A DNA stretch of 64,000 nucleotides, from assembly GCA_963823495.1 (NCBI GenBank), contig CAWGLV010000001.1, positions 248,001 to 312,000 of the forward strand, read 5' to 3'. The notes beneath the pieces were generated by a model. That model saw only the letters and a list, made by a program, of their open reading frames with translations. It ran no database searches and was not told the DNA's origin. The position numbers and the translations under genes were made by a program. Origin of the DNA: DATDAH01 sp963823495. GTDB taxonomy: Bacteria; Actinomycetota; Acidimicrobiia; Acidimicrobiales; DATDAH01. This document shows positions 55,659 to 64,000 of the stretch, piece after piece (the first letter of the stretch is position 1; every line of letters begins with the position of its first letter).

Positions 55659-56045
55659 TCACTCGACCCGCATGGTGACCTCGGCCACCAGCGTCCGGTC
55701 GCCCACGAGCGGCCCGACGATCGGCACCGCGGTCCGGGACCGGTAGCGAACGGTCACCGTCAGGCGCCCACCGGTCTCGGTGGACCCCGCCAGCTCGACG
55801 CGGAGCCGGTCGGGATCCAACCGGGCCGCCGCCTCCGCGGCCTCCAAGGCCACCTCGGCCCGGGGTTCGACGGCCGCGGCCCGGGCGGCCTCGCGGGCGG
55901 CATGGGTGACCAGCACCTGGTCCCGCACCACGAGGCCGACCTGGACCACGGCCAGGAGCAGGGCGGCGAACACCGGCAGCAGGAGGGCGACCTCGACCGT
56001 GGCCTGGCCGCGCTCGGCGCGGCCCTCCCACCGCCGACGGGTCAC
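55659..56045 (-). CDS. TadE-family minor pilin-like protein
   Basis: A 128-aa protein. RAERGQATVEVALLLPVFAAL is the TadE/TadG prepilin-like N-terminus, with the conserved Glu five residues after Gly, followed by a membrane helix (LLLAVVQVGLVV) and a short beta-type domain. It overlaps the flp gene by 4 bases. It belongs to the Flp/Tad pilus set whose motor genes lie at 61.4-64 kb. Confidence 0.85.
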   Translation of the reverse strand: MTRRRWEGRAERGQATVEVALLLPVFAALLLAVVQVGLVVRDQVLVTHAAREAARAAAVEPRAEVALEAAEAAARLDPDRLRVELAGSTETGGRLTVTVRYRSRTAVPIVGPLVGDRTLVAEVTMRVE

Positions 56046-56239
56046 GGGATCCGATCGAGGATGCTGTCCAGCACCCCGTCGAGCAGACGCCCGATCTTGT
56101 TGGTGTCCGACGCCCAGGCGACGACGAGGAGGGCGATGGCGGCCACCCCGACGAGCACGAGGGCGTACTCGGCGGTGGTCTGACCGCGGTCATCGGCAAG
56201 GAGCGCCACACGGGCGCGGACGTACAGGCGGAGCAACAC
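56042..56239 (-). CDS. flp: Flp-family major pilin
   Basis: A 65-aa prepilin. The signal is DDRGQTTAEYALVLVGVAAI: Gly then Q-T-T-A-E-Y, with Glu at +5 and Tyr at +6 as in Flp pilins, then a hydrophobic helix. A CpaA/TadV-type peptidase should cut after Gly. GTG 56239 has a good GGAGG site 6 bases upstream. It precedes tadE by overlap and is divergent to nothing but a short gap upstream. Confidence 0.86.
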   Translation of the reverse strand: MLLRLYVRARVALLADDRGQTTAEYALVLVGVAAIALLVVAWASDTNKIGRLLDGVLDSILDRIP

Positions 56240-56572
56240 AACACACCTCCGGAGAGGTCGGGATCTCGGGGGGAAGGACCGTCAGCGGCCGAGCGGGTGA
56301 CGGGGCGGGGGAAGCGCCCAAGCGGACCGAGACCCGCGAGGCGGCCGACGCTACGGGTGTCACAGGCTCAGGGCAAGCGACCGCACGGCCCGATCGGTCG
56401 TGGGGTCTCCCCGGTCTTCGTCGCGGACCGCGATCAGACGCGACGGATGACGAACCTGACCACGTCTCGACGGCCGCTGTCGCGACGACGGTCGACCACG
56501 CTCCCACTCCGCCTGCTCGGCCGACTCAGGGCCGACCATGACCTGCTGTCGTCCCTGCCGGTTCTGGGATGG
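56240..56572. other. 333-base gap between the degenerate kinase and flp
   Basis: Contains the flp ribosome-binding site (GGAGG at 56250-56246 on the minus strand) and presumably its promoter. No RNA gene, no convincing sigma-70 promoter boxes and no terminator with a T-run were seen. The open frames crossing it are Arg-rich antisense readings. It may hold the edge of the segment that split the tad locus. Confidence 0.6.
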
Positions 56573-58783
56573 CTACGGCACGGAACCACGCTGGACGCTG
56601 TCAGGTTCCTCACCGGCCGAGGCGATCCGGCCCTCGATGCGCAGCCGACCCATCTCTTCCTCGATGGCCAAGGTGCCGCCCATCGCGCCGACCTGATCGA
56701 CGAGGAGCTGCCGGTCGGCGTCGACCGGCCCGCCCGGAACCGACCCGGACACGACGAAGGAGATGGTCGCCTCCGCGGGGCCGGACACCTCGTGCAGCTC
56801 GACCCGGGCCCGGGTCGCCCCAGCCCGTTCGAGCTCATGGATCGCCTCGACGACACAGAAGTACACCGACGCCTCGACATCGGGGTCATAGCGAGCCGCG
56901 CTGTCCGCCCTCCCGTCGAACTCGACCTCGAGGCCCAACCGATCCAGAGCGGTCCCGATGGCCGCGGGCAGGCCGCGGGCGGCGAGCACAGGCGGGTACA
57001 CCCCATGGGCGATCTCCCGCAGGGCGTCCAGCGCGGAGCGGACCGAACCGGCCGCCTCCTCGACCAGGGCGAGGGCGGTCTCGCGCTCGGCCCCGAGCCG
57101 CGCGGCGGCCACGACCAGGCCCCGTCGGGCGTCGACCATCGCCTGTTCGACGCGCTCCTCGACTTCGGCCACCAGTCGGCCCACCGCGTCCTCACGTGCG
57201 GTGACCAGTCTTCGCCGCGAGGCCTGGAGCTCCTCGGTCTGCTCGCCCAGGATGGCGGCACTCGCCTCCAGGCGGGCGTCGAGGGTCAGGTTGTGCAGGG
57301 CGGGAGCAGCCTGGTCGGCGAGGGCCGCGAGCACCGCTCGGTCGTTGTCATCGTGGGGATCGCCTCGGTGAGCCGAGACGGCCAGCTCACCGATCACCTC
57401 ACCCTGGAAGCGGACGGCATGGGTGGTGGCGAAGACGAGGCCCGAGACGCTCTCGTCGGGCCAGTGGGCCAGGCGGTCACGGGCGCCGTCGAGATGGAGC
57501 GTCGCCCGGCCGCCGACGCCCCGGGTGCCCTGCGCCGCGGCTTCGGCGACCCGGGGAAGGACGTCGTCACTCGAAAGCGCCCGGGAGAGGCCGTGGGAGA
57601 AGTCCGCCATCATCTCGTACGGCGTCGCCCGTTCGCCGTACACGAGACGGTTCGCGAACCGCTCGGCCTGGCGGCGCACGACATCCACCGAGAACGCCAC
57701 GACGACGAGCGTGAGCACGGCCAAGGCCGGATCGGGCTCACCCGAGCTCCCGACGACCGCGCCCACGACGACCACGACGGCGACGTAGACGGCACCGATG
57801 AAGGCGGCCAGAAGGCCGTAGATGACCGCCCGGTTCACGACGATGTCGATGTCGAGCAGGCGGTAGCGCAGAACCGACACCGCGATCGACACCGGCAGGA
57901 GGAACAGCGCGGCGGTCAGGACGAGGAGGAGCTGGAGCTCGTAGAGGGCCTGGAGACGAGGCGTGGCCACGACGAGCTCGCCCACGCCCTCCTCCAGCTC
58001 CGGGTCGAGGATCGCCAGGACCGCGAAGGCGAGCGTGATCGTTCCCAGGGCCAGGACGACGAGTCGCATCTGGCGCCGGGCCTCGGCGCCGGCCTGTCGG
58101 TACCTCCAGAGCTGGGCCGCCAGTCCCGCAAAGGGCAGCGCCAGCAACCCGGTGGCGCGCAGCGGGCCGGGCCAGGCGGCGGGATCGAGGCGCGAACCGG
58201 GGAACAGCGTCCACAGGGCGACGAGAGCGGCCAACGCCGCCAGGGCCCGGCTCGTCCAGCTCGGGACGAACCGGCCGTCCGGGAAGACACACAGTAGGAA
58301 GAGGAGACCCAGGCCGGTCAGGGACCGCCAGAACTCAGGCGCGGTCGGCGTGAAGACCCCGACCGTCGCGGTCAGCCACGCCAGGCCGGGCTCGACCCGG
58401 GCCAGGGTGGTCAGAGGGGCGAAGAGACTGGTGGCCAGGAGGAGGAGGGCGGCGGAGAAGAGCAGCCGGACCGGGTCTCGGCCGCCGCGCCACGCGAGAA
58501 CGAGCGCGATGCCCACGAAGAGGAAGAGGCCGACGACGCGGATGACCACGTCTCCCGCGGTGATGGCCCCGTCGGACAACACGCCCAGATCGACCAGATC
58601 GGTGACCAGCTCCGGTTTGACCGAGAGCGGCCCGGAGTCGACCCGTCCGGTCGCCGCCCCCTGGTCCAGTAGGGCGACGAACGCGGCGAGGGCCAGGGCG
58701 GTCGAGGCGACGGCGACCACCAGCCAACACAGGCGGGCGACGCGGAGATCCCGGGACGACGAGGCGGTCGACGGCGGGCCCAT
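56573..58783 (-). CDS. membrane histidine-kinase-like protein, probably inactive
   Basis: A 736-aa protein. About eight membrane helices (residues 20-400) are followed by a GAF-like region (FSHGLSRALSSDDVLPRV) and a LiaS/NarX-like kinase region. The dimerisation helix reads ASRRRLVTAREDAVGRLVAE and lacks the phosphorylated His of RxIHDGxQQ. In the ATPase the N box reads FCVVEAIHELERAG instead of CLEAVQNAVKYS, and the later Gly boxes are poor (FVVSGSVPGG). It resembles the intact kinase at 59992. ATG 58783 was chosen over the longer frame (Gln/Glu-rich extension). Confidence 0.75.
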   Translation of the reverse strand: MGPPSTASSSRDLRVARLCWLVVAVASTALALAAFVALLDQGAATGRVDSGPLSVKPELVTDLVDLGVLSDGAITAGDVVIRVVGLFLFVGIALVLAWRGGRDPVRLLFSAALLLLATSLFAPLTTLARVEPGLAWLTATVGVFTPTAPEFWRSLTGLGLLFLLCVFPDGRFVPSWTSRALAALAALVALWTLFPGSRLDPAAWPGPLRATGLLALPFAGLAAQLWRYRQAGAEARRQMRLVVLALGTITLAFAVLAILDPELEEGVGELVVATPRLQALYELQLLLVLTAALFLLPVSIAVSVLRYRLLDIDIVVNRAVIYGLLAAFIGAVYVAVVVVVGAVVGSSGEPDPALAVLTLVVVAFSVDVVRRQAERFANRLVYGERATPYEMMADFSHGLSRALSSDDVLPRVAEAAAQGTRGVGGRATLHLDGARDRLAHWPDESVSGLVFATTHAVRFQGEVIGELAVSAHRGDPHDDNDRAVLAALADQAAPALHNLTLDARLEASAAILGEQTEELQASRRRLVTAREDAVGRLVAEVEERVEQAMVDARRGLVVAAARLGAERETALALVEEAAGSVRSALDALREIAHGVYPPVLAARGLPAAIGTALDRLGLEVEFDGRADSAARYDPDVEASVYFCVVEAIHELERAGATRARVELHEVSGPAEATISFVVSGSVPGGPVDADRQLLVDQVGAMGGTLAIEEEMGRLRIEGRIASAGEEPDSVQRGSVP

Positions 58784-58807
58784 AGCGGTGTCAGTAGTGT
58801 CGCGCGC

Positions 58808-59995
58808 ATGCGCCGGGAGGAGGTGTTCTCCGGGGTGGTGATCGCCACCCTGGTGCTGCTCTTCCTCAGCAGCCCACTGGCGTTGCTGTGGCTCGGCTGG
58901 TTCCTGGGCGCTGGTACGGACCAGATCTCCCACCGGGTTCACGAAGTGGTGTTCGGCACGTTGTTCGCCGTGGTGTTCGTCGGCCTGATCGCGCAGCTAC
59001 GCCATCCGGCCCGGAATGTGGCCGGGATGCAGCAGGCCGTACTCACCGTGGTGGTGCTGGCGGCGGTCGAGGTGCTGGCCAGCGGGAGTGCTGACCCCCT
59101 GCTGCTGATCTACCTGCTCCCGGTCATCCTCCTGGTCGTGCTCCACCCCGCTCGCGGCCAGCTCGTCCGTCCGCCGCTGAGACCGAGCGGCCGGTTGATC
59201 GTCCTGGGCACCGTGGCGGTGCCGGCACTTCTCGTCATGGCCTTCGACGAGCTGGATCTGGCCTCCCGCCACGTCGGCGGGCACGTCGAGCACTGGGGGG
59301 CGATGGCGGCGTTCGCGCTGACGCTCATCGGCTTGGTCCTCATCGCCGGCCTGCGCCCACCCGGGTCGCGGGTCTCGGCTTGGAGCGCCGGTGGGGCGAT
59401 GGCGATCTATGCGGCGACCTCGGTGGGCTACCCGGACGATGCGTCGTCGGCTGTACTGCGCACCGACCTGTGGGTCGGCCTGTCGCTGGCCTGGTCCGTG
59501 CTCTTCGTGACCGTCGCCGAGCGGTCCCGAGTCCAGCCGGAGACCTCGCCGGCGCCCGAGCCGCCGGCGCCCGGGCCGCCGGCGGGGCGCCCCCGCCGCG
59601 TGGCCGGCTTCCTCGGCCGGTCCGTGCTGATCGGGCTGACCGGTCTGGTGCTGCTGGTCGTCGCGCTGCTGTGGAGCTTCACGGACACCCCACGGATCCC
59701 CCACCAGGTCACCGAGCGCGAGCGGGTCCACTGCGCGAGCTGTCACTTCGCCGGGGTGAACGCGACGACCGGCGAGGCCAACGTGCCCCAGATCGACCCT
59801 CGCGAACATCCCGCCGCCGGCTCCACCCCGGCGAACTGTGTCAACTGCCATGACGAGGGCGGCTTCCTCGACGTGGAGGGGGCGATGATCGTCCAGATGG
59901 ATCGCGGCCGACCGGGTACCGGACCGCTTACCGCCCCGGACGGGGCCGAGATCGACGCGTTGCGGTCCTACGAGCAGGGCCGAGGGCAACGGTGA
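58808..59995 (+). CDS. polytopic membrane protein with a C-terminal diheme c-type domain
   Basis: A 395-aa protein. About seven hydrophobic segments occupy residues 1-240. A Pro-rich linker and a further helix (SVLIGLTGLVLLVVALLWSF) precede a C-terminal domain with two CxxCH heme sites: HCASCHFAG (about 315) and NCVNCHDEGG (about 345). It could pass electrons or sense oxygen/redox state. It overlaps the following kinase gene (GTGA) and is divergent from the degenerate kinase by 24 bases. Confidence 0.8.
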   Translation: MRREEVFSGVVIATLVLLFLSSPLALLWLGWFLGAGTDQISHRVHEVVFGTLFAVVFVGLIAQLRHPARNVAGMQQAVLTVVVLAAVEVLASGSADPLLLIYLLPVILLVVLHPARGQLVRPPLRPSGRLIVLGTVAVPALLVMAFDELDLASRHVGGHVEHWGAMAAFALTLIGLVLIAGLRPPGSRVSAWSAGGAMAIYAATSVGYPDDASSAVLRTDLWVGLSLAWSVLFVTVAERSRVQPETSPAPEPPAPGPPAGRPRRVAGFLGRSVLIGLTGLVLLVVALLWSFTDTPRIPHQVTERERVHCASCHFAGVNATTGEANVPQIDPREHPAAGSTPANCVNCHDEGGFLDVEGAMIVQMDRGRPGTGPLTAPDGAEIDALRSYEQGRGQR

Positions 59996-61356
59996 CGCTG
60001 AGGGGGCGGATCACCGGCGGTGGCCGCCCGCTGGCCGCCGCCGCCCTCGGCGTGGCGTTCTCTGCGGTCTACATCGGGCTGGTGTATGTGGTGGTCGTCC
60101 TCGGGGGAGTCGCCGTCACGTCCGGCGACGGCCGGTCGACGGCCCTCACGATCGCGGCGGCGGCCCTCGTGGCCGTGACCTTCGGGAGCGTGCGGAAGCG
60201 GGCCCACCGGTCGGCCAACCGACTGGTGCTGGGAACCCGGGCCACCCCGCTGGAGACCCTGCACCAGTTCTCCCAGGGCGTGGCTGCGGCCTACGGCGCC
60301 GATGACGTCCTCGCCGGCATGGCCCGCGCGCTGGCCGAGGGCACCGGGGCCCGACGGGCCGAGGTCTGGCTCGTCGTGGGTCCGGACCTCCGACGATCGG
60401 CTGTGTGGCCGCCCGAAGGCCGTGAACGAGTGGGGGCGGCGGACCGCCCGGCGGCCCACTGGCCCGATGAGCGCGTCGATGTCGATCTCTGTGTGCCGGT
60501 CCGCCTCGATCAGGAGCTGCTCGGTGTGCTCGCTCTGGCCGAGCGGCCGGGCCGGTCCTTCACCGCAGCCGAGGAGGCGCTCGTGACCGACCTCGCCTCC
60601 CATGCTGGCCTGGTCCTGCAGAACGTGCGCCTCAGCACCGAACTGGCCGGGCGGCGGGATCATCTGGTTGCCCAGGCCGAGGCGCTGCAGGAATCGCGTC
60701 GGCGCCTGGTTGCCGCGCGGACCGCCGAACGGCGGCGGGTCGAGCGCAACATCCACGACGGTGCCCAGCAGCACCTCGTCGCCCTGCTGGTGCGCATCGG
60801 CCTGGTGCCGGTGTTGGTCGAGACCGACGAGGAGAAGGCGGCGGCGGAGTTGACCGGCCTCGGACCGCTGTGTGACGACGCTCTCGCAACGCTGGCCGAT
60901 CTGGCCCATGGCCTGCACCCCAGCGAGTTGACCGAGAAAGGCCTGGCCGCGTCCCTCTCGGCCGCCACGGCCCGAGTGCCCGGGGCCACCGAGACCTCGT
61001 TGGAGGCGACCGGCCTGCGCCGTTACGCCGCGGACATCGAGGCCGCGGCCTATTTCGCCTGCCTCGAGGCCGTCCAGAACGCCGTCAAGTACTCGGCGTG
61101 CACCTCGATCGCCGTGCGTCTGGCCGAGGTCGACGGCCTCTTGACGTTCTCGGTCACCGACGATGGGGCCGGCTTCGACACCAGCGAGGTCTCGTTGGGC
61201 GCCGGGCTGACCAACATGGTCGACCGCATCGAGGCCATGAACGGCAACCTGTCGGTGTCGTCGACGCCCGGTGAGGGCACGACCGTCGACGGGCGGCTCC
61301 CCCTGGTGGATCCCGCGCGGTCGACCTCGACTCGGTCCGTCGCCTCAGCGTCGTGA
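59992..61356 (+). CDS. histidine kinase, LiaS/NarL-type
   Basis: A 454-aa kinase. Two N-terminal membrane helices (about 14-58) are followed by a GAF-like domain (about 80-220; FSQGVAAAYGADDVL). Dimerisation is RRRVERNIHDGAQQHLVALL with the phosphorylated His. The GHKL ATPase is intact: EAVQNAVKYSACTSI (N box), VTDDGAGFD (G1) and LGAGLTNMVDRIEAMNG (G2). GTG 59992 overlaps the cytochrome gene stop. It probably senses the state of the diheme partner. A response-regulator gene is not visible here. Confidence 0.9.
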   Translation: MTLRGRITGGGRPLAAAALGVAFSAVYIGLVYVVVVLGGVAVTSGDGRSTALTIAAAALVAVTFGSVRKRAHRSANRLVLGTRATPLETLHQFSQGVAAAYGADDVLAGMARALAEGTGARRAEVWLVVGPDLRRSAVWPPEGRERVGAADRPAAHWPDERVDVDLCVPVRLDQELLGVLALAERPGRSFTAAEEALVTDLASHAGLVLQNVRLSTELAGRRDHLVAQAEALQESRRRLVAARTAERRRVERNIHDGAQQHLVALLVRIGLVPVLVETDEEKAAAELTGLGPLCDDALATLADLAHGLHPSELTEKGLAASLSAATARVPGATETSLEATGLRRYAADIEAAAYFACLEAVQNAVKYSACTSIAVRLAEVDGLLTFSVTDDGAGFDTSEVSLGAGLTNMVDRIEAMNGNLSVSSTPGEGTTVDGRLPLVDPARSTSTRSVASAS

Positions 61357-61415
61357 GCACCGGCCCGAGCGAAGAAGGAGCAGTCGGGCGCATCTGAGCC
61401 CCGATCGACATCTCC

Positions 61416-62111
61416 TCAGCCGGGCAGGTCCGGCAGCGAGCCCACCAGGAGCGGGACGACGGTCAGGAACCCGAACGCGGGCAGGACACAGAGCACCAAG
61501 GGGAAGAGGAGCAGCACCGGCACCCGCCGGGCCCGTTCCTCGGATCGTCGGCGGCGCTCCAATCTCGCCTCCCGGGCCACGCGGTCGAGGCTGTCGCCGA
61601 GCGCCACGCCGTAGCGCTCCGAGGCCAGGAGGGCATCGACCAAGGGCCGGGCCGGGGGGCCGAGGGCCACCGCCACGTCCTCGAGCGCCTCGGCCGTCGA
61701 TCGGCCGAGCTCCATCTCGGCGGTGGCCTTGGTCATCACCGCGTCGAAGGGGTCCGAGGACCACCGGGCCGCCATGACCATGGCCATCGGGACCGTCAGG
61801 CCGCCGGCGACGGACAGGGCGAGGAGGTCGGCGGCCTCGGGCAACCCGTCGAGCAGCGCCGTCCGGCGCCGGGCCGCGGCCCGCCGGGCCGCGAGGCGCG
61901 GGAGGCCCCACAGACCGACCAGCACGGCGAAGCCGACCAGGGGCGACAGCACGGTGGCCAGGACCGCCGCCAGGGCGAGGACGATCCATCGGCGGACGCC
62001 GTCGCCGCCTCGCGTTCGGGTCGCTGGCGGCCGACCGGCGGGCAGCCGGCACCGACCTGGACGCCGCGGCCAGGCCACGACGAGGCCGGCGAGCACCAGC
62101 AGCCCGACCAT
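61416..62111 (-). CDS. tadC: Tad pilus inner-membrane platform protein TadC
   Basis: A 231-aa type II secretion F-domain protein. It has hydrophobic helices near residues 1-15, 40-60 and at the C-terminus (VPVLLLFPLVLCVLPAFGFL). The cytoplasmic loop contains LPEAADLLALSVAGGLTVPM and ALGDSLDRVAREARLERRRR. It partners with TadB. ATG 62111 follows the tadB stop (TGATG); a GTG at 62114 (GTGA) is possible. It is the last gene of this half-locus. Confidence 0.86.
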   Translation of the reverse strand: MVGLLVLAGLVVAWPRRPGRCRLPAGRPPATRTRGGDGVRRWIVLALAAVLATVLSPLVGFAVLVGLWGLPRLAARRAAARRRTALLDGLPEAADLLALSVAGGLTVPMAMVMAARWSSDPFDAVMTKATAEMELGRSTAEALEDVAVALGPPARPLVDALLASERYGVALGDSLDRVAREARLERRRRSEERARRVPVLLLFPLVLCVLPAFGFLTVVPLLVGSLPDLPG

Positions 62112-62950
62112 CACGTCGTCCCCCCGACGATGCGGGTCATCCACCAGGCGCCGAGCGCGTCGAGGACCACGCCGGCCGCCACGCAGACCAGGCCGACGGG
62201 CGTCCGTAGGAGGAAGGTGGCGGTGCGCTCGTCGCCCAGGACGCCGAGGGCCCCGAAGGCCAGAGGGGCCACGGTGATCACCACCGCCGACGCCCGGGCC
62301 TGGGTGGCCAGCGCCCGCACCTCCCGATCCACCTCGGCCCGTTCCCGGAGGGTCGCCGCCACCCCGTCCACCGACCGGGCGGGCGCCCCACCCGAGGACA
62401 GGGCGACCGCCAGGGTGCCCACGACCAGTCGGACGCCTGGTTGCGGGCGGCGGTGCACCCACCGGTCCAGCGCCTCTCCCAGACCGAGTCCGGCGTCGAC
62501 CTCGGCCAGGACCTCAGCCAGATCGTCCGCGGCCACCGACCCCGACGCCGCGGCCTCAGCCAGCGCCGCGGGGACGGCCGCTCCGGAGCGCAACGAACGG
62601 GCCACGGACTCGAGCAGTGCCGGCAGCTCTCGCTCCCGACGGGCCGAGCGCCGATCCTGGGCTGAGCGCAGCGCGACGCCCGCACCCAGGACGAGGAGCA
62701 CGATGGCCAGCAGTGCCGCGACGGGACCCGCCATCGCCGTCACCAGGACCGCCGCGGCGGCCAAGGTCGCGCCGCCGCCGCGGGCGGTCGCTTCCGGCGG
62801 CCAGTCCAGATCGGCTGCGGACAGACGGGGGGCGAGCCACATCCCGAGGCGGCCCGGCGACCCCGGTCGGGCCTCGGTCGGCGTCAGGGCGGCGAGCCGC
62901 CGACGCGCGACACGGGTCGACCCGCCGCCGGAGAAGGGCGCGACCGTCAC
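62111..62950 (-). CDS. tadB: Tad pilus inner-membrane platform protein TadB
   Basis: A 279-aa type II secretion F-domain protein. Helices are at about residues 65-95 (LAAAAVLVTAMAGPVAALLA) and the C-terminus (VGLVCVAAGVVLDALGAWWM). The F-domain helices read LPALLESVARSLRSGAAVPA and GLGLGEALDRWVHRRPQPGV. GTG 62950 overlaps the tadA stop (GTGA), indicating coupling. Confidence 0.86.
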   Translation of the reverse strand: MTVAPFSGGGSTRVARRRLAALTPTEARPGSPGRLGMWLAPRLSAADLDWPPEATARGGGATLAAAAVLVTAMAGPVAALLAIVLLVLGAGVALRSAQDRRSARRERELPALLESVARSLRSGAAVPAALAEAAASGSVAADDLAEVLAEVDAGLGLGEALDRWVHRRPQPGVRLVVGTLAVALSSGGAPARSVDGVAATLRERAEVDREVRALATQARASAVVITVAPLAFGALGVLGDERTATFLLRTPVGLVCVAAGVVLDALGAWWMTRIVGGTT

Positions 62951-63990
62951 CGCACCGCGACCCGCGGCGGCCGGGCCGGCGGGTCGACCAGGCCGCTGTG
63001 ATCCGCCAGCCTCCGGCCCGTGGCCGGCCCGCCCGGCTCGGGCACCTCCCACACCTCGGTGACCCCACGCCGGCCCGATGCCTCCCGGGCCACGTGCACC
63101 ACCAGGTCCACCGCCGACCGGAACTGGGAGCGGACCGCGTCCAAGGGCAGGGCGATGTCGGCCATCAGGGCCAAGGTGGCCAGCCGCTCCAGCGCGTCGG
63201 CCGGACTGTTGGCGTGGCAGGTCGCCATCGACCCGGCGTGCCCGGTGTTCATGGCCTGGACCAGGTCGAGGCTCTCGGCCCCGCGGACCTCGCCGACCAC
63301 CAGGCGGTCCGGGCGCATGCGGAGGGCGTTGCGCACCAGGTCGCGGATCGTCACCGCTCCCACCTGCTCGGCGTTGGCGGGTCTCGCCTCGAGGCGGACC
63401 ACCTGCTCACCCGGCAGGGAGAGCTCGGCGACGTCCTCGACGGTCACGATGCGCTCACCGGTCGCACATCGGGTGGCCAGGGCGTTGAGCAAGGTCGTCT
63501 TGCCGGCGCCCGATCCCCCGCTGACCACGATGTTGGCCCGCGCCCCGACGGCCTCGGCCAGCACCCCCTCGACGGCCGGACCGGCCACGTCGGCCAGCGA
63601 GACGCCACAGGCCACGAAACGACGGATCGTGAGGTACGGACCGTCGACCGCGAGCGGGGGCAGGGCCACGTTGACCCGCGAGCCGTCCGGCAGCCGGGCG
63701 TCGACCAGCGGCGCCGTGCGATCGGCCCGCAGCCCGAGGGGAGCCACGATGCGCTCGACCAGACGGTCGATGGTGACGGCGTCGATGACGATGTCGGTCC
63801 GGGCCAACCGGCCTCGGCGCTCGACCCACACCGGGCCGGGCCCGTTGACCATGATCTCGGTGACCGCCGGGTCCTCGAGCAGCGGCTCCAGCGGACCCAG
63901 GCCGTGGATGTGGGCCTCGACCCGGTCGGTGATGCCACGCCGTTGCTCACCGGTGAGGAGCGGGGCCTCTCGGGCCACGGCCACACCCAC
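62947..63990 (-). CDS. tadA: Tad/CpaF-type pilus assembly ATPase TadA
   Basis: A GspE/VirB11-type ATPase with 347 aa visible; the true start may lie beyond the window since the frame is open to base 64000. The N-domain has GLGPLEPLLEDPAVTEIMVN. The Walker A is SGGSGAGKTTLLNAL, the Asp box ERIVTVEDVAELSLP, Walker B RPDRLVVGEVRGAESLDLVQ and the His box MNTGHAGSMATCHANSP. It powers assembly of the Flp pilus. tadB and tadC follow by overlap. Confidence 0.9.
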   Translation of the reverse strand: MGVAVAREAPLLTGEQRRGITDRVEAHIHGLGPLEPLLEDPAVTEIMVNGPGPVWVERRGRLARTDIVIDAVTIDRLVERIVAPLGLRADRTAPLVDARLPDGSRVNVALPPLAVDGPYLTIRRFVACGVSLADVAGPAVEGVLAEAVGARANIVVSGGSGAGKTTLLNALATRCATGERIVTVEDVAELSLPGEQVVRLEARPANAEQVGAVTIRDLVRNALRMRPDRLVVGEVRGAESLDLVQAMNTGHAGSMATCHANSPADALERLATLALMADIALPLDAVRSQFRSAVDLVVHVAREASGRRGVTEVWEVPEPGGPATGRRLADHSGLVDPPARPPRVAVR

Positions 63991-64000
63991 CCGGCCGGGG

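Noticed and set aside
56552..56583. Third member of the GTTCTGG hairpin family
   Set aside because: GGTTCTGGG and GGAACC are present but only five bases pair and the outer motif is not conserved.
56297..58297. 666-codon plus-strand frame over the degenerate kinase
   Set aside because: Antisense of the kinase-like gene, which has clear membrane helices and GAF-like motifs; the plus-strand translation has no recognisable fold.

Overview
The window is chromosomal DNA of very high G+C content, densely coding. It most likely comes from a member of the Actinomycetota, and by gene content probably the class Acidimicrobiia (Iamia or Ilumatobacter-like). Supporting this are the tilS-hpt-folE-folP-folB-folK order, a SigR/RsrA-type sigma and anti-sigma pair, a DUF222/HNH (13E12-type) protein, SLH-domain secreted proteins, paired HTTM proteins and an IniB plus twin-dynamin cluster. 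The placement is inferred from content, not from a marker-gene phylogeny.

Layout. 0-8.3 kb (minus strand): one long folate and purine-salvage run, read 5' to 3' as a zinc-metalloprotease-like protein, tilS, hpt, folE, a beta-propeller protein, folP, a degenerate phosphatase-like protein, folB, folK, a quinone oxidoreductase and the start of a DUF2520 protein. ftsH, often found between hpt and folE in Actinobacteria, is absent here. 8.3-20.7 kb: a lipoprotein hydrolase, the DUF222/HNH protein, the SigR/RsrA pair, a histone-deacetylase-like amidohydrolase and a block of secreted proteins (beta-helix/SLH protein, serine protease, DUF5979 protein, aldose epimerase, beta-propeller, cupredoxin). 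20.7-22.95 kb: an eroded accessory islet beside tRNA-Thr(CGU). It holds fused C-terminal stubs of a GH3 glucosidase and a LacI regulator, a VapBC-type toxin-antitoxin pair, an IS6-family transposase scrap and a second two-gene module that looks like toxin-antitoxin. 23-28.7 kb: an SGNH hydrolase with SLH domains, an arylsulfotransferase-like lipoprotein, DUF2237, a zinc alcohol dehydrogenase, a thioesterase and a Dabb protein. 28.7-33 kb: a complete Ugp/maltose-type ABC importer operon. 33.2-39.2 kb: an MFS transporter with a 3' frameshift, holB, tmk and topA.

40-46.6 kb is the most distinctive region. A membrane-anchored Hsp70-like protein is divergent from an operon of an IniB-like acidic repeat protein and two dynamin-like GTPases, which are translationally coupled to each other. 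It resembles the mycobacterial iniBAC operon with an added envelope-spanning chaperone, and is plausibly an envelope-stress or membrane-remodelling system. 46.6-55.6 kb: two HTTM-associated proteins, a LolD/FtsX-type exporter, an acyl-CoA dehydrogenase, an RsbW/RsbV-like pair, an MrfA-type helicase and a PIN-toxin stub. 55.6-64 kb: a Tad/Flp pilus locus whose tadA-tadB-tadC and flp-tadE halves lie on the same strand but are separated by about 5 kb carrying a degenerate membrane histidine kinase, a divergent diheme membrane protein and an intact paralogous histidine kinase.
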